From the NCBI GenBank assembly GCA_964540295.1, contig CAZIMT010000007.1, forward strand, positions 1 through 42,575: DNA of 42,575 nucleotides, written 5' to 3'. The stretch is from CAZCPB01 sp964540295 (GTDB lineage Bacteria > Planctomycetota > Phycisphaerae > Phycisphaerales > UBA1924). How positions within the stretch are numbered: the stretch's first letter is position 1; every line of letters begins with the position of its first letter. This document shows, piece by piece, positions 25,369 to 33,002 of this stretch. A model generated the notes under the pieces. That model was given only the letters and a program-made list of their open reading frames with translations, was not told where the DNA came from and did no database searches. A program made the translations under genes and the position numbers.

Positions 25369-25497
25369 TCAGTTGTCGTTCGTGGCTTGAGGCGTCGCGA
25401 ACAGATAAAGATCCGTCGCATCCTTGGGGATGGTTCCGAAAACCTGAAAAATATTTCCACGTTGAAACTCGATCAATTTCAAAGGCCGCCGAAGCAT
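25369..25497 (-). CDS. Possible 42-aa protein downstream of udg
   Basis: An ATG two bases after the udg stop opens a 42-codon frame: MLRRPLKLIEFQRGNIFQVF, continuing GTIPKDATDLYLFATPQATNDN. The amino-acid mix looks protein-like, the position implies translational coupling, and a strong terminator follows 47 bp after its stop. Third-position GC is lower than in neighbours and there is no Shine-Dalgarno of its own. No family is recognised; it could also be an untranslated 3' segment. Confidence 0.4.
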   Translation of the reverse strand: MLRRPLKLIEFQRGNIFQVFGTIPKDATDLYLFATPQATNDN

Positions 25498-25499
25498 TG

Positions 25500-26306
25500 C
25501 TATTGCTTGTCAGGACTCGACTTAAGGCCAAGCCTGTCCATGACTTGCTTGAGATCAGACCAGACTTTTGCACGCTCCTCGGCGGTGTAGTTCCGCAGCA
25601 AGTAGGCCGGGTGGTAGGTCGGCATGACCGGGACGACCCGCCCGGACGGGTCCACGAACTCGTGCCAGCGGCCTCGGAGCTTGCCCATGGCTTCGGTGGT
25701 GCCCAGCAGCAGGCGTGTGGCGGGCAGCCCGAGGGTGACCAAGGCCTTGGGGGCGATGATGCGGATCTGCTCGAAGAGGTACGGCGAGCAGAGGCGAGCC
25801 TCTTCGGTGGTGGGCGTGGCGTTGTTGGGTGGGCGGGTTTTGAGCACGTTGGCGATATAAACCTCGGCCCGGCTCAGGCTCATCGCCACGATCATTTTGT
25901 CGAGCAACTGGCCCGAGCGACCGACGAACGGCTTGCCTTGGCGGTCTTCCTCTTCGCCGGGAGCTTCGCCGATGAACATGAGATCCGCGCACGGGTTGCC
26001 GTCGCCGAAGACGATGTTGGTGTGGGCGGTGACGAAGTGCTTGTGCGGGGCGTCGGCGACGTACCGTGCGAGAAGCTCGTCGAGAGCCCGCTGAGAATCT
26101 TCGCGGCTTGGTTTGGGCTGGTCGGCGTCGGCGCGAGGGGCCGAAGATGGTTTGACCTCCAAAAGCGCGGGCACGAGATGAGCCATCGGTGGCGCGACCA
26201 CCGACTGGTCTGACGATGTTCGATACACCGGGACGAAATCCACGCCCATGAGGCGCGAGGTTTCGGCGTGCTGAGCGACGAGGCGGTGGAGGAGGTCGGA
26301 GTCCAT
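25500..26306 (-). CDS. Uracil-DNA glycosylase, family-4-like, lacking iron-sulfur ligands
   Basis: Removes uracil from DNA for base-excision repair. The 268-aa protein (ATG at 26306) has motif 1, GEAPGEEEDRQGKPFVGRSG (from residue 113), and motif 2, MPTYHPAYLLRN, as in family-4/5 enzymes. The four cysteines that hold the [4Fe-4S] cluster in family 4 are not conserved: the CxxC region reads HKHFVTAHTN, the KCRPP position reads KTRPP (Thr157), and only Cys106 and Cys173 remain in the whole protein. The first 75 residues are a variable extension. It follows recG by 77 bp. Confidence 0.85.
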   Translation of the reverse strand: MDSDLLHRLVAQHAETSRLMGVDFVPVYRTSSDQSVVAPPMAHLVPALLEVKPSSAPRADADQPKPSREDSQRALDELLARYVADAPHKHFVTAHTNIVFGDGNPCADLMFIGEAPGEEEDRQGKPFVGRSGQLLDKMIVAMSLSRAEVYIANVLKTRPPNNATPTTEEARLCSPYLFEQIRIIAPKALVTLGLPATRLLLGTTEAMGKLRGRWHEFVDPSGRVVPVMPTYHPAYLLRNYTAEERAKVWSDLKQVMDRLGLKSSPDKQ

Positions 26307-26383
26307 GCAAGAACTGTACAGCGGGCACTCAAGAGGCGTCGATCGGGTCACGACGCCGCGACGCGAAGCTCTGCCTGAAACAG

Positions 26384-28639
26384 TTATCCCACGTCGGCCA
26401 GACCGAGCGACTCGCCGTGGGCTTTCATCAGCCTTCGCCGCAGCGTTGCTTCGCCCGCCCCGGCCAGCGTCGGCGACCGCTCGATCCACGCCGACGCGTC
26501 GCGCTTGGCGAGCAACAGCAGGTCCCGGTCGCGTGCCAGATCAACAACCTTGAACGGCGGCAAGCCCGACTGCCTTGTTCCGAACAGCTCGCCGAAACCT
26601 CTGATTTCGAAGTCCTTTTCCGCGAGCACGAAGCCGTCGGAGACGGTGGCCATCACTTCGAGCCGCTGCTGCCCGCCCTCGGTCTTGGCGTCGGCGATCA
26701 GCACGCACGCCGATTCCTTCTCGCCGCGACCGATGCGTCCGCGAAGCTGGTGCAGCTGCGCCAGGCCGAAGCGGTCGGCGTGCTCGACAACCATCACCGT
26801 CGCGTTGGCGACATCGACGCCGACCTCGATCACGGTCGTGGCGACCAGCACGTCGATCAGACCAGCCCGGAACTTTTCCATGATGGTCTCGCGCGTCGCG
26901 CGCTTGAGCCGCCCGTGCAACGCCGCGAGCCGCTTGCCCGCGAGCGGGCCGTCCTCGAGTTCCTTCATCAACGAGCGCACGTTGGCGATGGGCGCGAGCC
27001 GAGCGTCAGGCGGCGGACGCGATTGAACCCGGTCGTGCGCGATATCACCGATGTCTCCAGCCTCGCCGACCTCGGCCGGTCCGCCATCGATGGCTGGCAC
27101 CACCACGTACCCCTGCTGCCCCTGCTCAACGCGTGCTCGCAGGAAGTCGTACACCACCGGCCTCTGCAGATCGCTGACCACCCGCGTCGCCACCGGCTTG
27201 CGCCCGGGCGGCAACCCCGTGATCGTCGAGATGTCTAGGTCGCCGAACAGCGTGATCGCCAGCGTGCGCGGGATCGGCGTTGCGGTCATCACGAGCACGT
27301 GCGGCGTCAGCTCGCGGCCGCCGTTGCTTGCTCTCGCTCCCTTGCTTCGCAGCATCGAGCGCTGGTGGACGCCGAAGCGGTGCTGCTCGTCGATCACCGC
27401 GACCGCTAGGCTGTGGAACACCACGCTGGACGTCAGCAGCGCGTGCGTGCCGATGATGAGATCGAGGCTGCCATCCGCAAGCCGCGCGAGCGTTTCGGAT
27501 CGCTCGGCCTCGGGCGTGCTGCCGGTCAGCAACGCGAGCCGGACTTTCGAGCCCGCGAGCACGCCCGAGATCGTGCGGAAATGCTGCTCGGCCAAGATCT
27601 CGGTCGGGGCCATCAACGCCGCCTGGTGCTCGCTGGCGATCGCCATCAGCATCGCGTAGAGCGCCACGATGGTCTTGCCCGAGCCGACGTCGCCCTGCAG
27701 TAGTCGGTTCGTCGGCGTGCCCGACGCAAGGTCGCGCGCGATCTCCGCGACGACCTTGTCCTGCGGCACGGTCAGCGTGAACGAGAAGCGCTCGCGGATG
27801 TGCCGGTTGATCGCGGGCGTGTGTCGCAGGGCTGGCGCGCTCAGCGATCTCCTGAGATGAGCCCGCTTCATCTGCACGCCCAGTTGCAGCATGAGCAGCT
27901 CGTCGTACGCGAGCCGCCGCCGGGCCGCGACCGCGTCGCCCTCGATCTCGGGCGCGTGAAAGAGCCGGTACGCGTCGGCCAGTGTCGGCATGTTCCGCGC
28001 GCGGCAGAACTCGGCAGACAGGTGATCCTCGATCAACGCAACCGCACGCGCGAGCACCACGGCGATCGCCTTCTCGATCTGCTTGCTCGAGATCGCCTGG
28101 GATGCTGGGTACACGGGCCGCAGCCGAGCGCCGCGTGCGTCGAGCTGCTCGCGCTCCGGGTCGATCGTCTCGAACGTCGCGTTCACCATCTGCAAACCGG
28201 GGCCGTACTTTTTGGCGGTGCCCTGCACGCGCAGGTGCATACCGGGCTTGATCTTCTTGGCGAGGTACGTCTGGTTGAACCAGGTGAGATCGAGCCGTCC
28301 GGTGTCGTCGATCAGCACCGCCTCGAAGCGCGGCGCACGCCCGCGCACAAGCCGTGTCGCGGTGATCTCGCCGCGTGCGGACACGATCCGGTCGGCCTTA
28401 AGTTCGCCGATGGTCGTCTCCGCCTCGTGCCGCTCGTGCCGCATCGGGAGGTGCGCGATAAGCTTGCCGACGTTGTTGAGCCCGAGCTCCGCGAGCGACT
28501 CCGCCGTGCGCGGGCCGATCCCTTTCACGAGAGACAAAGGCGTGGTCAGCGCCGCCTCTGTTGGTTCGATCTGCGTGATCGTCGCGCCGACCGCGGGCTC
28601 TGGTTTCGTCTGAGATTTAGGATCGCCGCCTCGCTCCAT
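26384..28639 (-). CDS. recG: ATP-dependent DNA helicase RecG
   Basis: Superfamily 2 helicase that regresses stalled forks and processes branched DNA. From the ATG at 28639, 751 aa. The N-terminal wedge region starts PLSLVKGIGPRTAESLAELG and includes an OB-fold (VSARGEITATRL, YGPGLQMVNATFE). The motor has Walker A GDVGSGKT (near 315), motif II DEQHRFGV (near 416), VMTATPIPRTLAITLFGDLD (TAT motif III) and the C-terminal QLRGRIGRG. It starts 4 bp after the DUF971 gene, so they are co-transcribed, and udg follows. Confidence 0.95.
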   Translation of the reverse strand: MERGGDPKSQTKPEPAVGATITQIEPTEAALTTPLSLVKGIGPRTAESLAELGLNNVGKLIAHLPMRHERHEAETTIGELKADRIVSARGEITATRLVRGRAPRFEAVLIDDTGRLDLTWFNQTYLAKKIKPGMHLRVQGTAKKYGPGLQMVNATFETIDPEREQLDARGARLRPVYPASQAISSKQIEKAIAVVLARAVALIEDHLSAEFCRARNMPTLADAYRLFHAPEIEGDAVAARRRLAYDELLMLQLGVQMKRAHLRRSLSAPALRHTPAINRHIRERFSFTLTVPQDKVVAEIARDLASGTPTNRLLQGDVGSGKTIVALYAMLMAIASEHQAALMAPTEILAEQHFRTISGVLAGSKVRLALLTGSTPEAERSETLARLADGSLDLIIGTHALLTSSVVFHSLAVAVIDEQHRFGVHQRSMLRSKGARASNGGRELTPHVLVMTATPIPRTLAITLFGDLDISTITGLPPGRKPVATRVVSDLQRPVVYDFLRARVEQGQQGYVVVPAIDGGPAEVGEAGDIGDIAHDRVQSRPPPDARLAPIANVRSLMKELEDGPLAGKRLAALHGRLKRATRETIMEKFRAGLIDVLVATTVIEVGVDVANATVMVVEHADRFGLAQLHQLRGRIGRGEKESACVLIADAKTEGGQQRLEVMATVSDGFVLAEKDFEIRGFGELFGTRQSGLPPFKVVDLARDRDLLLLAKRDASAWIERSPTLAGAGEATLRRRLMKAHGESLGLADVG

Positions 28640-28643
28640 GCGA

Positions 28644-29006
28644 TCACGATAGCGGACCGGGCGGGGCCGGAGACTTCGTCGGCTTTTCGGCCATGGGATC
28701 GATCTCGCGCAGATACGCCCACGAGTAAATCCCCGTGTCGTGCCCATCTGAGAAGCGGATCTTGATGGCGTAATTCCCGACGAGTTCCGCGTCGAGCGCG
28801 ACCAACGCGGCCGCCGAGTTGCCAGAAGGCGTCGAGGGCAGAACCGTCAGGCGGTTCTTCTTCATCTCGTCGCGGAGCTGGCGCATGTCGGCCGACGGCG
28901 ACATCTTCCGGAGATACAGGATCGAAAAATACGAGGTGCCGCCGTCGGCCCACTCGACGGACAGGCCGCGGTCTTTCTTGAGGTCGAGTCGGGTTGGTTG
29001 GTCCAC
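28644..29006 (-). CDS. DUF971 (gamma-butyrobetaine hydroxylase-like N-terminal domain) protein
   Basis: A 120-aa protein from a GTG at 29006 (VDQPTRLDLKKDRGL). It contains the DUF971/GBBH-like core: LSVEWADGGTSYFSILYLR, then YAIKIRFSDGHDTGIYSWAYL. The frame is open upstream, but that part overlaps the pyrF region and has no homology. In other bacteria DUF971 proteins are linked to iron-sulfur carrier genes; here the neighbours are recG and a glycosylase that has lost its cluster cysteines. Function remains unassigned. Confidence 0.78.
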   Translation of the reverse strand: MDQPTRLDLKKDRGLSVEWADGGTSYFSILYLRKMSPSADMRQLRDEMKKNRLTVLPSTPSGNSAAALVALDAELVGNYAIKIRFSDGHDTGIYSWAYLREIDPMAEKPTKSPAPPGPLS

Positions 29007-29062
29007 GCTTGCGTCGCTCCGGTTGGAAAAGACTAGCCATCGAACGCAATCACCGCGCGGTC

Positions 29063-29068
29063 TACCGT
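29063..29068 (+). promoter_or_regulatory. Candidate -10 box of pyrF (leaderless)
   Basis: TACCGT ends 6 nt before the pyrF ATG. No Shine-Dalgarno or good -35 is visible. Confidence 0.35.
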
Positions 29069-29074
29069 CTCGCC

Positions 29075-30004
29075 ATGAGCCACGCCAAACCGCAGCCTGG
29101 GCCCGTCGCCGCTCCCCAACCCAGCGCCGCAAGCCCGGCCGCCAGACTTAATTTCGCCGACCGAATCCTCTCCGCGATGGAGCGGCTTCAGTCCACGGCC
29201 TGTGTCGGGCTCGATCCGGTTCATGACAAGCTCCCCGCTCAATTGCGCTCGTCGAGCCCTGATCCGATCACGGCCATCGAACGCTTCGCCGAAGGCGTGA
29301 TCGACGCCGTGGCCGAGATCGTTCCGGCCGTGAAGTTTCAATCCGCGTGCTTTGAGCGCTACGGCGCGCCCGGTAGCGCGGCCTTGGCGCGCACGATGAA
29401 GCGTGCCAACGACCAGGGCCTCGTCGTCATCCTTGACGCCAAGCGCGGCGACATCGGCATCAGCGCCGAGCACTACGCCGCCGCCGCCGTTGCTCTCGGC
29501 GCTCACGCGATCACCGTCAACGCGTACCTCGGCCCGTCCACTGTTGATCCATACCTGGCCGCGGGGCTTGGTGTGTTCATACTCGTCCGCACCAGCAACC
29601 TCGACAGCGACGCCGTGCAGTCTCTCGCGCTCACCGACGGCCGGACCGTTGCGGAAATGATGGCCGACCACGCGGCCACGCTGGGCACCAAGCACCTCGG
29701 CACGCACGGCATGAGCAGCGTCGGCGCGGTCGTCGGCGCGACCAAGGCCGAGGACGGGCGGGCTCTTCGCGCACGAATGCCTAAGCAGATCTTCCTCGTC
29801 CCCGGCTATGGCGCGCAAGGCGGTACCGCCAAGGACATCCGCGCCCTGCTCACTCCCGTCGGCGTTTCACCCACCGGCGGCGTGCTTGTCACCGCCAGCC
29901 GCTCTGTCATCTACGCGTTCGGCCCCAACGACGCCGATTGGAAACTCAGCGTTGAACGAGCCTCCCAACTTCTCGTGAGCGAACTGCGCGCGATCCAAGG
30001 CTGA
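29075..30004 (+). CDS. pyrF: Orotidine 5'-phosphate decarboxylase (type 2)
   Basis: Final step of UMP synthesis. From the ATG at 29075, 309 aa. The catalytic charged network sits in VVILDAKRGDIGISAEHYA (Asp121, Lys123, Asp126), and FLVPGYGAQGGTAKDI is the type-2 phosphate-binding loop. TACVGLDPVHDKLP near the N-terminus is also typical. An initial Pro/Ala-rich extension of about 25 residues is variable. It diverges from the DUF971 gene over 68 bp and is followed by def 70 bp downstream. Confidence 0.94.
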   Translation: MSHAKPQPGPVAAPQPSAASPAARLNFADRILSAMERLQSTACVGLDPVHDKLPAQLRSSSPDPITAIERFAEGVIDAVAEIVPAVKFQSACFERYGAPGSAALARTMKRANDQGLVVILDAKRGDIGISAEHYAAAAVALGAHAITVNAYLGPSTVDPYLAAGLGVFILVRTSNLDSDAVQSLALTDGRTVAEMMADHAATLGTKHLGTHGMSSVGAVVGATKAEDGRALRARMPKQIFLVPGYGAQGGTAKDIRALLTPVGVSPTGGVLVTASRSVIYAFGPNDADWKLSVERASQLLVSELRAIQG

Positions 30005-30063
30005 GCGCGCCAAGCCCGTTCTTGGCAGGCCTTTTTCCCTCAGAATCTCGTCTGAATCCGAGA

Positions 30064-30069
30064 TACCAT
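30064..30069 (+). promoter_or_regulatory. Candidate -10 box of def (leaderless)
   Basis: TACCAT ends 5 nt before the def ATG; no Shine-Dalgarno is visible. Confidence 0.35.
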
Positions 30070-30074
30070 CGCTC

Positions 30075-30632
30075 ATGCCGGTCGACCTCGCTTCTCTCCG
30101 AATCCAGTGCTACCCCGCGCCGATGTTGCGCAACAAGGCGGCGCCGATCGAGAACATCACCGACGAAACGCGGGCGGTCGCGGATCGCATGATCCAGATG
30201 ATGTACGACTCCGAGGGCATCGGCCTGGCCGCGCCGCAGGTCGGGCTCTCGTGGCGCATGTTTGTGGTCCACGTCCCCGAGGACGAAGGACGCTCCCCCG
30301 CGACCGATCCGCCCAGCGCCACCCTCGGGCCAGAGGTCTATATCAATCCGATCCTTACCAACCCCACCGGCCCCGTGGAGCCCTATGAGGAAGGCTGCCT
30401 GAGCCTCCCGGACATCCGAGGCCAGGTCCAGCGCCCGCCCAACATCACGATCACCGCCACAGGGCTCGACGGCAAGCAGTTCACCCGCACCGCGTCGGGC
30501 CTGCTCGCACGCTGCTGGCAGCACGAAAGCGACCACCTCGACGGCGTGCTGATCATCGACCGCATGATGCAGATGTCACGGCTCAAGTGCCGCAGCGCCC
30601 TTCGAGACCTCGAACGCGATTTCGAAGGCTGA
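30075..30632 (+). CDS. def: Peptide deformylase
   Basis: Metalloenzyme that removes the formyl group from nascent peptides at the ribosome exit. All three motifs are present in the 185-aa protein: GIGLAAPQVG (48-57), EGCLSLP (metal ligand Cys108) and HESDHLDG (metal ligands His150 and His154, catalytic Glu151). A loop between motifs 1 and 2 (EDEGRSPATDPPSATL) is a little long. fmt, which adds the same formyl group to initiator tRNA, follows 43 bp downstream. Confidence 0.96.
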   Translation: MPVDLASLRIQCYPAPMLRNKAAPIENITDETRAVADRMIQMMYDSEGIGLAAPQVGLSWRMFVVHVPEDEGRSPATDPPSATLGPEVYINPILTNPTGPVEPYEEGCLSLPDIRGQVQRPPNITITATGLDGKQFTRTASGLLARCWQHESDHLDGVLIIDRMMQMSRLKCRSALRDLERDFEG

Positions 30633-30675
30633 ACCAACCACGCCGTACCGAACGAAGCACTGCGAGTATGAACGC

Positions 30676-31713
30676 ATGAAGATTGTCTACCTCGGCTCCG
30701 GCGCGTTCGGTCTCCCCACTCTCGTTTCCATCGCTCGCGAGCACCAGCTGCTCACTGTCGTCACCCAGCCCGACCGGCCGGCGGGGCGCGGCGGCGCGAT
30801 GACGCCGACACCCATCGCCGCGTGGATCGCCGAGCATCATGTCAAGATCCCGATTATCAAGCCGCTGAAGGTAAACGTCCCCGAGGTCGTGGCCGCGATC
30901 CGCGCGTTCAACCCCGACGCCTTCGTTATCATCGCGTTCGGCCAGAAGCTCGGCAAAGGCTTGCTTGACGGCATCCCCGCGATGAACCTGCACGCCTCGC
31001 TCCTGCCGCGTTGGCGCGGTGCGGCTCCGATCAACGCCGCGATCCTCGCTGGCGACAACATCACCGGCAACAGCGTGATCACCCTCGCCGACCGCATGGA
31101 CGCCGGGCTCGTGCTCGCCCAGTCAACACGCGAGATCTCACCAATCCTCACCGCTGGCGAACTTCACGACCTGCTCGCGATCGACGGCCCCACGCTCGTC
31201 CGCGAAGTCCTCGCCCGCGTTGCGCGAGGCGACCAAGGCGGCACAGCTCAGGATGAGTCTCTCGTCACCATCGCGCCCAAAATGTCCAAGGAGGACGGCT
31301 GGATCGACTTCAACGCCAGCGCCGACGCCTGCCGCCAGCGCGTTCACGGCCTCACCCCGTGGCCGGGCGTCACCGTGAAGATGGTCATACCTGGGAACAA
31401 CAACAACAACAACAACAACAACGACAACAACGACGACGGCACCAACAACCCGCCCACTGAGCACCTGCTGAAAATCCTTCGCGTGCAAACGGCGAACGAA
31501 ACTTCCCAACAACCCCAACGGCCAGCCAGCGTTGCTCACGAACCTGGCCTCATCATCGACCTCGAATGGGGGCTCGTCGCCTGCGGAGATCGCACCGCGA
31601 TCAATCTTCTTGAAGTCCAACCCCCGGGCAAGCGCAGCATGTCCTGGGCCGACTTTGCACGAGGCCGCCAGATCTCGCCAGGCACCAGACTCATCGGAGG
31701 CCGACCGACATGA
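30676..31713 (+). CDS. fmt: Methionyl-tRNA formyltransferase
   Basis: Transfers formyl from 10-formyl-tetrahydrofolate to initiator Met-tRNA. The 345-aa protein has the Rossmann start MKIVYLGSGAFGLPTL, the active-site stretch MNLHASLLPRWRGAAPI (Asn104, His106) and LADRMDAGLVL with the catalytic Asp. The C-terminal tRNA-binding domain begins near WIDFNASADACRQRVHGLTP. That domain contains a low-complexity Asn/Asp run encoded by (AAC)9 at 31396-31437, probably a surface loop. Its TGA overlaps the next ATG (ATGA). Confidence 0.95.
   Translation: MKIVYLGSGAFGLPTLVSIAREHQLLTVVTQPDRPAGRGGAMTPTPIAAWIAEHHVKIPIIKPLKVNVPEVVAAIRAFNPDAFVIIAFGQKLGKGLLDGIPAMNLHASLLPRWRGAAPINAAILAGDNITGNSVITLADRMDAGLVLAQSTREISPILTAGELHDLLAIDGPTLVREVLARVARGDQGGTAQDESLVTIAPKMSKEDGWIDFNASADACRQRVHGLTPWPGVTVKMVIPGNNNNNNNNNDNNDDGTNNPPTEHLLKILRVQTANETSQQPQRPASVAHEPGLIIDLEWGLVACGDRTAINLLEVQPPGKRSMSWADFARGRQISPGTRLIGGRPT
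31396..31437 (+). repeat. (AAC)9 trinucleotide tract in fmt
   Basis: Nine perfect AAC codons, then GAC, two AAC and two GAC. Slippage would change Asn number without a frameshift. Confidence 0.97.
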
Positions 31714-32324
31714 TGACGCTCTGGGACCTGCTACCCAAGCGGGTCCGCGAAAAGTTCTTCGGACCGATCACGCCGAGCCCGACGATCAAGCCGCCAGCGG
31801 CATTCAAGGCGGCCGCGCGCGGCAAGCTCGCACCCTCAAGGACGGTTCACCGCGACGCACCATCAACACGCTTCAAAGAACCAACGAGCCCCTCGACCAC
31901 CCCCGCTTCCATGCAGGCCAAGTACGACGCGGTCGTCGCCACCATGCTCGCCGCCCACGGCGTGCGCGTTCGCAAGTGGCGCACCTCCATGTCTGGCGTC
32001 GCGTGGCAGGTCACCTACCGAGACGGCTCCATCAAAAAACTCATCGAATCTCCTAGGCCCAAAGGCCCGATGTCTGTCGCGGTTTTTCTCCACGAGATCG
32101 GCCATCACGCCATCGGCTTCAACGTGTATAAACCGCGCTGCCTCGAGGAGTACCACGCCTGGGCCTTCTCGATCCAGCAGATGGAAGCCCACGGGCTGAA
32201 CATCACCGACGCCGTGCGCCGCCGCATGGCTCGCTCGCTGCACTACGCCGTCGGCAAGGCCGCTCGCCGCGGGATAAAGTCGATCCCAGTCGAGCTTGTT
32301 CCGTACATCGAAAGACCGAAGTAA
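31710..32324 (+). CDS. Uncharacterised HEIGHH-motif protein, putative zinc peptidase
   Basis: The 204-aa protein overlaps fmt by ATGA and has GGAGG 9 nt upstream. Residues 1-68 are a basic, Pro/Thr-rich region with no evident fold. From about 70 on there is a compact domain with WQVTYRDGSIKKLIE and the zincin-like motif FLHEIGHHAIGF (His128, Glu129, His132). EEYHAWAFSIQQME follows 14 residues later, with Glu146/147 as possible third ligand. HExGH plus a downstream E..A..F recalls ImmA/IrrE (M78) peptidases, but this is a motif-level resemblance only. Coupling to def-fmt suggests a link to protein maturation. Confidence 0.7.
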   Translation: MMTLWDLLPKRVREKFFGPITPSPTIKPPAAFKAAARGKLAPSRTVHRDAPSTRFKEPTSPSTTPASMQAKYDAVVATMLAAHGVRVRKWRTSMSGVAWQVTYRDGSIKKLIESPRPKGPMSVAVFLHEIGHHAIGFNVYKPRCLEEYHAWAFSIQQMEAHGLNITDAVRRRMARSLHYAVGKAARRGIKSIPVELVPYIERPK

Positions 32325-32345
32325 CACCCTCTCGGAGCACCGCCC

Positions 32346-32882
32346 ATGTCACGCCTCCACACTTGGATCCCGATCATCGCGCTGGCCTTGCTCTCGACGT
32401 CGTGCCTGGTGAACAGCTCGAACCGGCGCACGAGCAAAGCAAGCCCCGGCCCCGACGCGATCGTCGCGGTGCTGACCGACTTCCACGACGCCGCATCCAA
32501 GGCCGACGGCTCGCGCTACTTCGCGCACATGACCGCCGACGCCGTCTTCATCGGCACCGACGCCGCCGAACGCTGGACCAAGCCCGAGTTTCAGGCTTAC
32601 GCGAAGCCCTATTTTGAGAAGGGCAAGGGCTGGACCTATACCGCGATCGCGGGCCGCCGGTTCGTGACGATCGCGCCAGACGGCAACACCGCGTGGTTCG
32701 ATGAGGCATTGTTGAACGAAAAATACGGCGAGTGCCGCGGCTCGGGCGTGCTCGTCCGCGAGGCCGAGAAGTGGCGGATCGCGCAATACAACCTCACCGT
32801 GCCGATCCCTAACGACCTGATGGAAGATGTTGCCAAGCAGATTAAGACGCACCTGACCAAGCCCCCGGCCGTCGGTGGCTAA
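32346..32882 (+). CDS. Exported NTF2/SnoaL-like domain protein, possible lipoprotein
   Basis: A 178-aa protein with an N-terminal hydrophobic helix (TWIPIIALALLSTSC) that could be a type II signal with Cys at +1, although the -3 residue (Ser) is not ideal. The remainder resembles the cone-shaped SnoaL/DUF4440 fold: FHDAASKADGSRYFAHMTADAVF, then ERWTKPEFQAYAKPYF, TAWFDEALLN and a final strand KWRIAQYNLTVPIP. Such domains bind small ligands or act as enzymes; no ligand can be inferred. It starts 21 bp after the HEIGHH gene and is probably in the same operon. Confidence 0.75.
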   Translation: MSRLHTWIPIIALALLSTSCLVNSSNRRTSKASPGPDAIVAVLTDFHDAASKADGSRYFAHMTADAVFIGTDAAERWTKPEFQAYAKPYFEKGKGWTYTAIAGRRFVTIAPDGNTAWFDEALLNEKYGECRGSGVLVREAEKWRIAQYNLTVPIPNDLMEDVAKQIKTHLTKPPAVGG

Positions 32883-32925
32883 GAGCCCGCCCAAAGTCTC
32901 AATTCCTAAATCTACATCATCTCGC

Positions 32926-32990
32926 GAGACAGGTTTTCAACCTGTCTCTCTTCCATTCTCTTCTTGCTTCTTGAATGTCGCCTCATTCCC
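32926..32990 (+). repeat. Hairpin + pyrimidine-tract element (family A) upstream of surE
   Basis: GAGACAGGTT (32926-32935) pairs perfectly with AACCTGTCTC (32939-32948) around TTC, followed by about 40 nt almost free of purines (TCTTCCATTCTCTTCTTGC at its core). It is the best-paired copy of the element. Confidence 0.7.
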
Positions 32991-32996
32991 TACCCT
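32991..32996 (+). promoter_or_regulatory. Candidate -10 box of surE (leaderless)
   Basis: TACCCT ends 6 nt before the surE ATG, directly after the pyrimidine tract. No Shine-Dalgarno is visible. Confidence 0.35.
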
Positions 32997-33002
32997 CGCC
33001 TC

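Noticed and set aside
28994..29074. Longer N-terminus of pyrF, and longer N-terminus of the DUF971 protein overlapping it
   Set aside because: Both extensions lack homology and overlap each other on opposite strands; internal starts at 29075 and 29006 fit the families.
32926..32960. Hairpin before surE as a Rho-independent terminator of the preceding operon
   Set aside because: The following tract is mixed C/T rather than a U-run, and the same unit occurs in other contexts; it is better described as a dispersed element, though a 3'-end role is not excluded.
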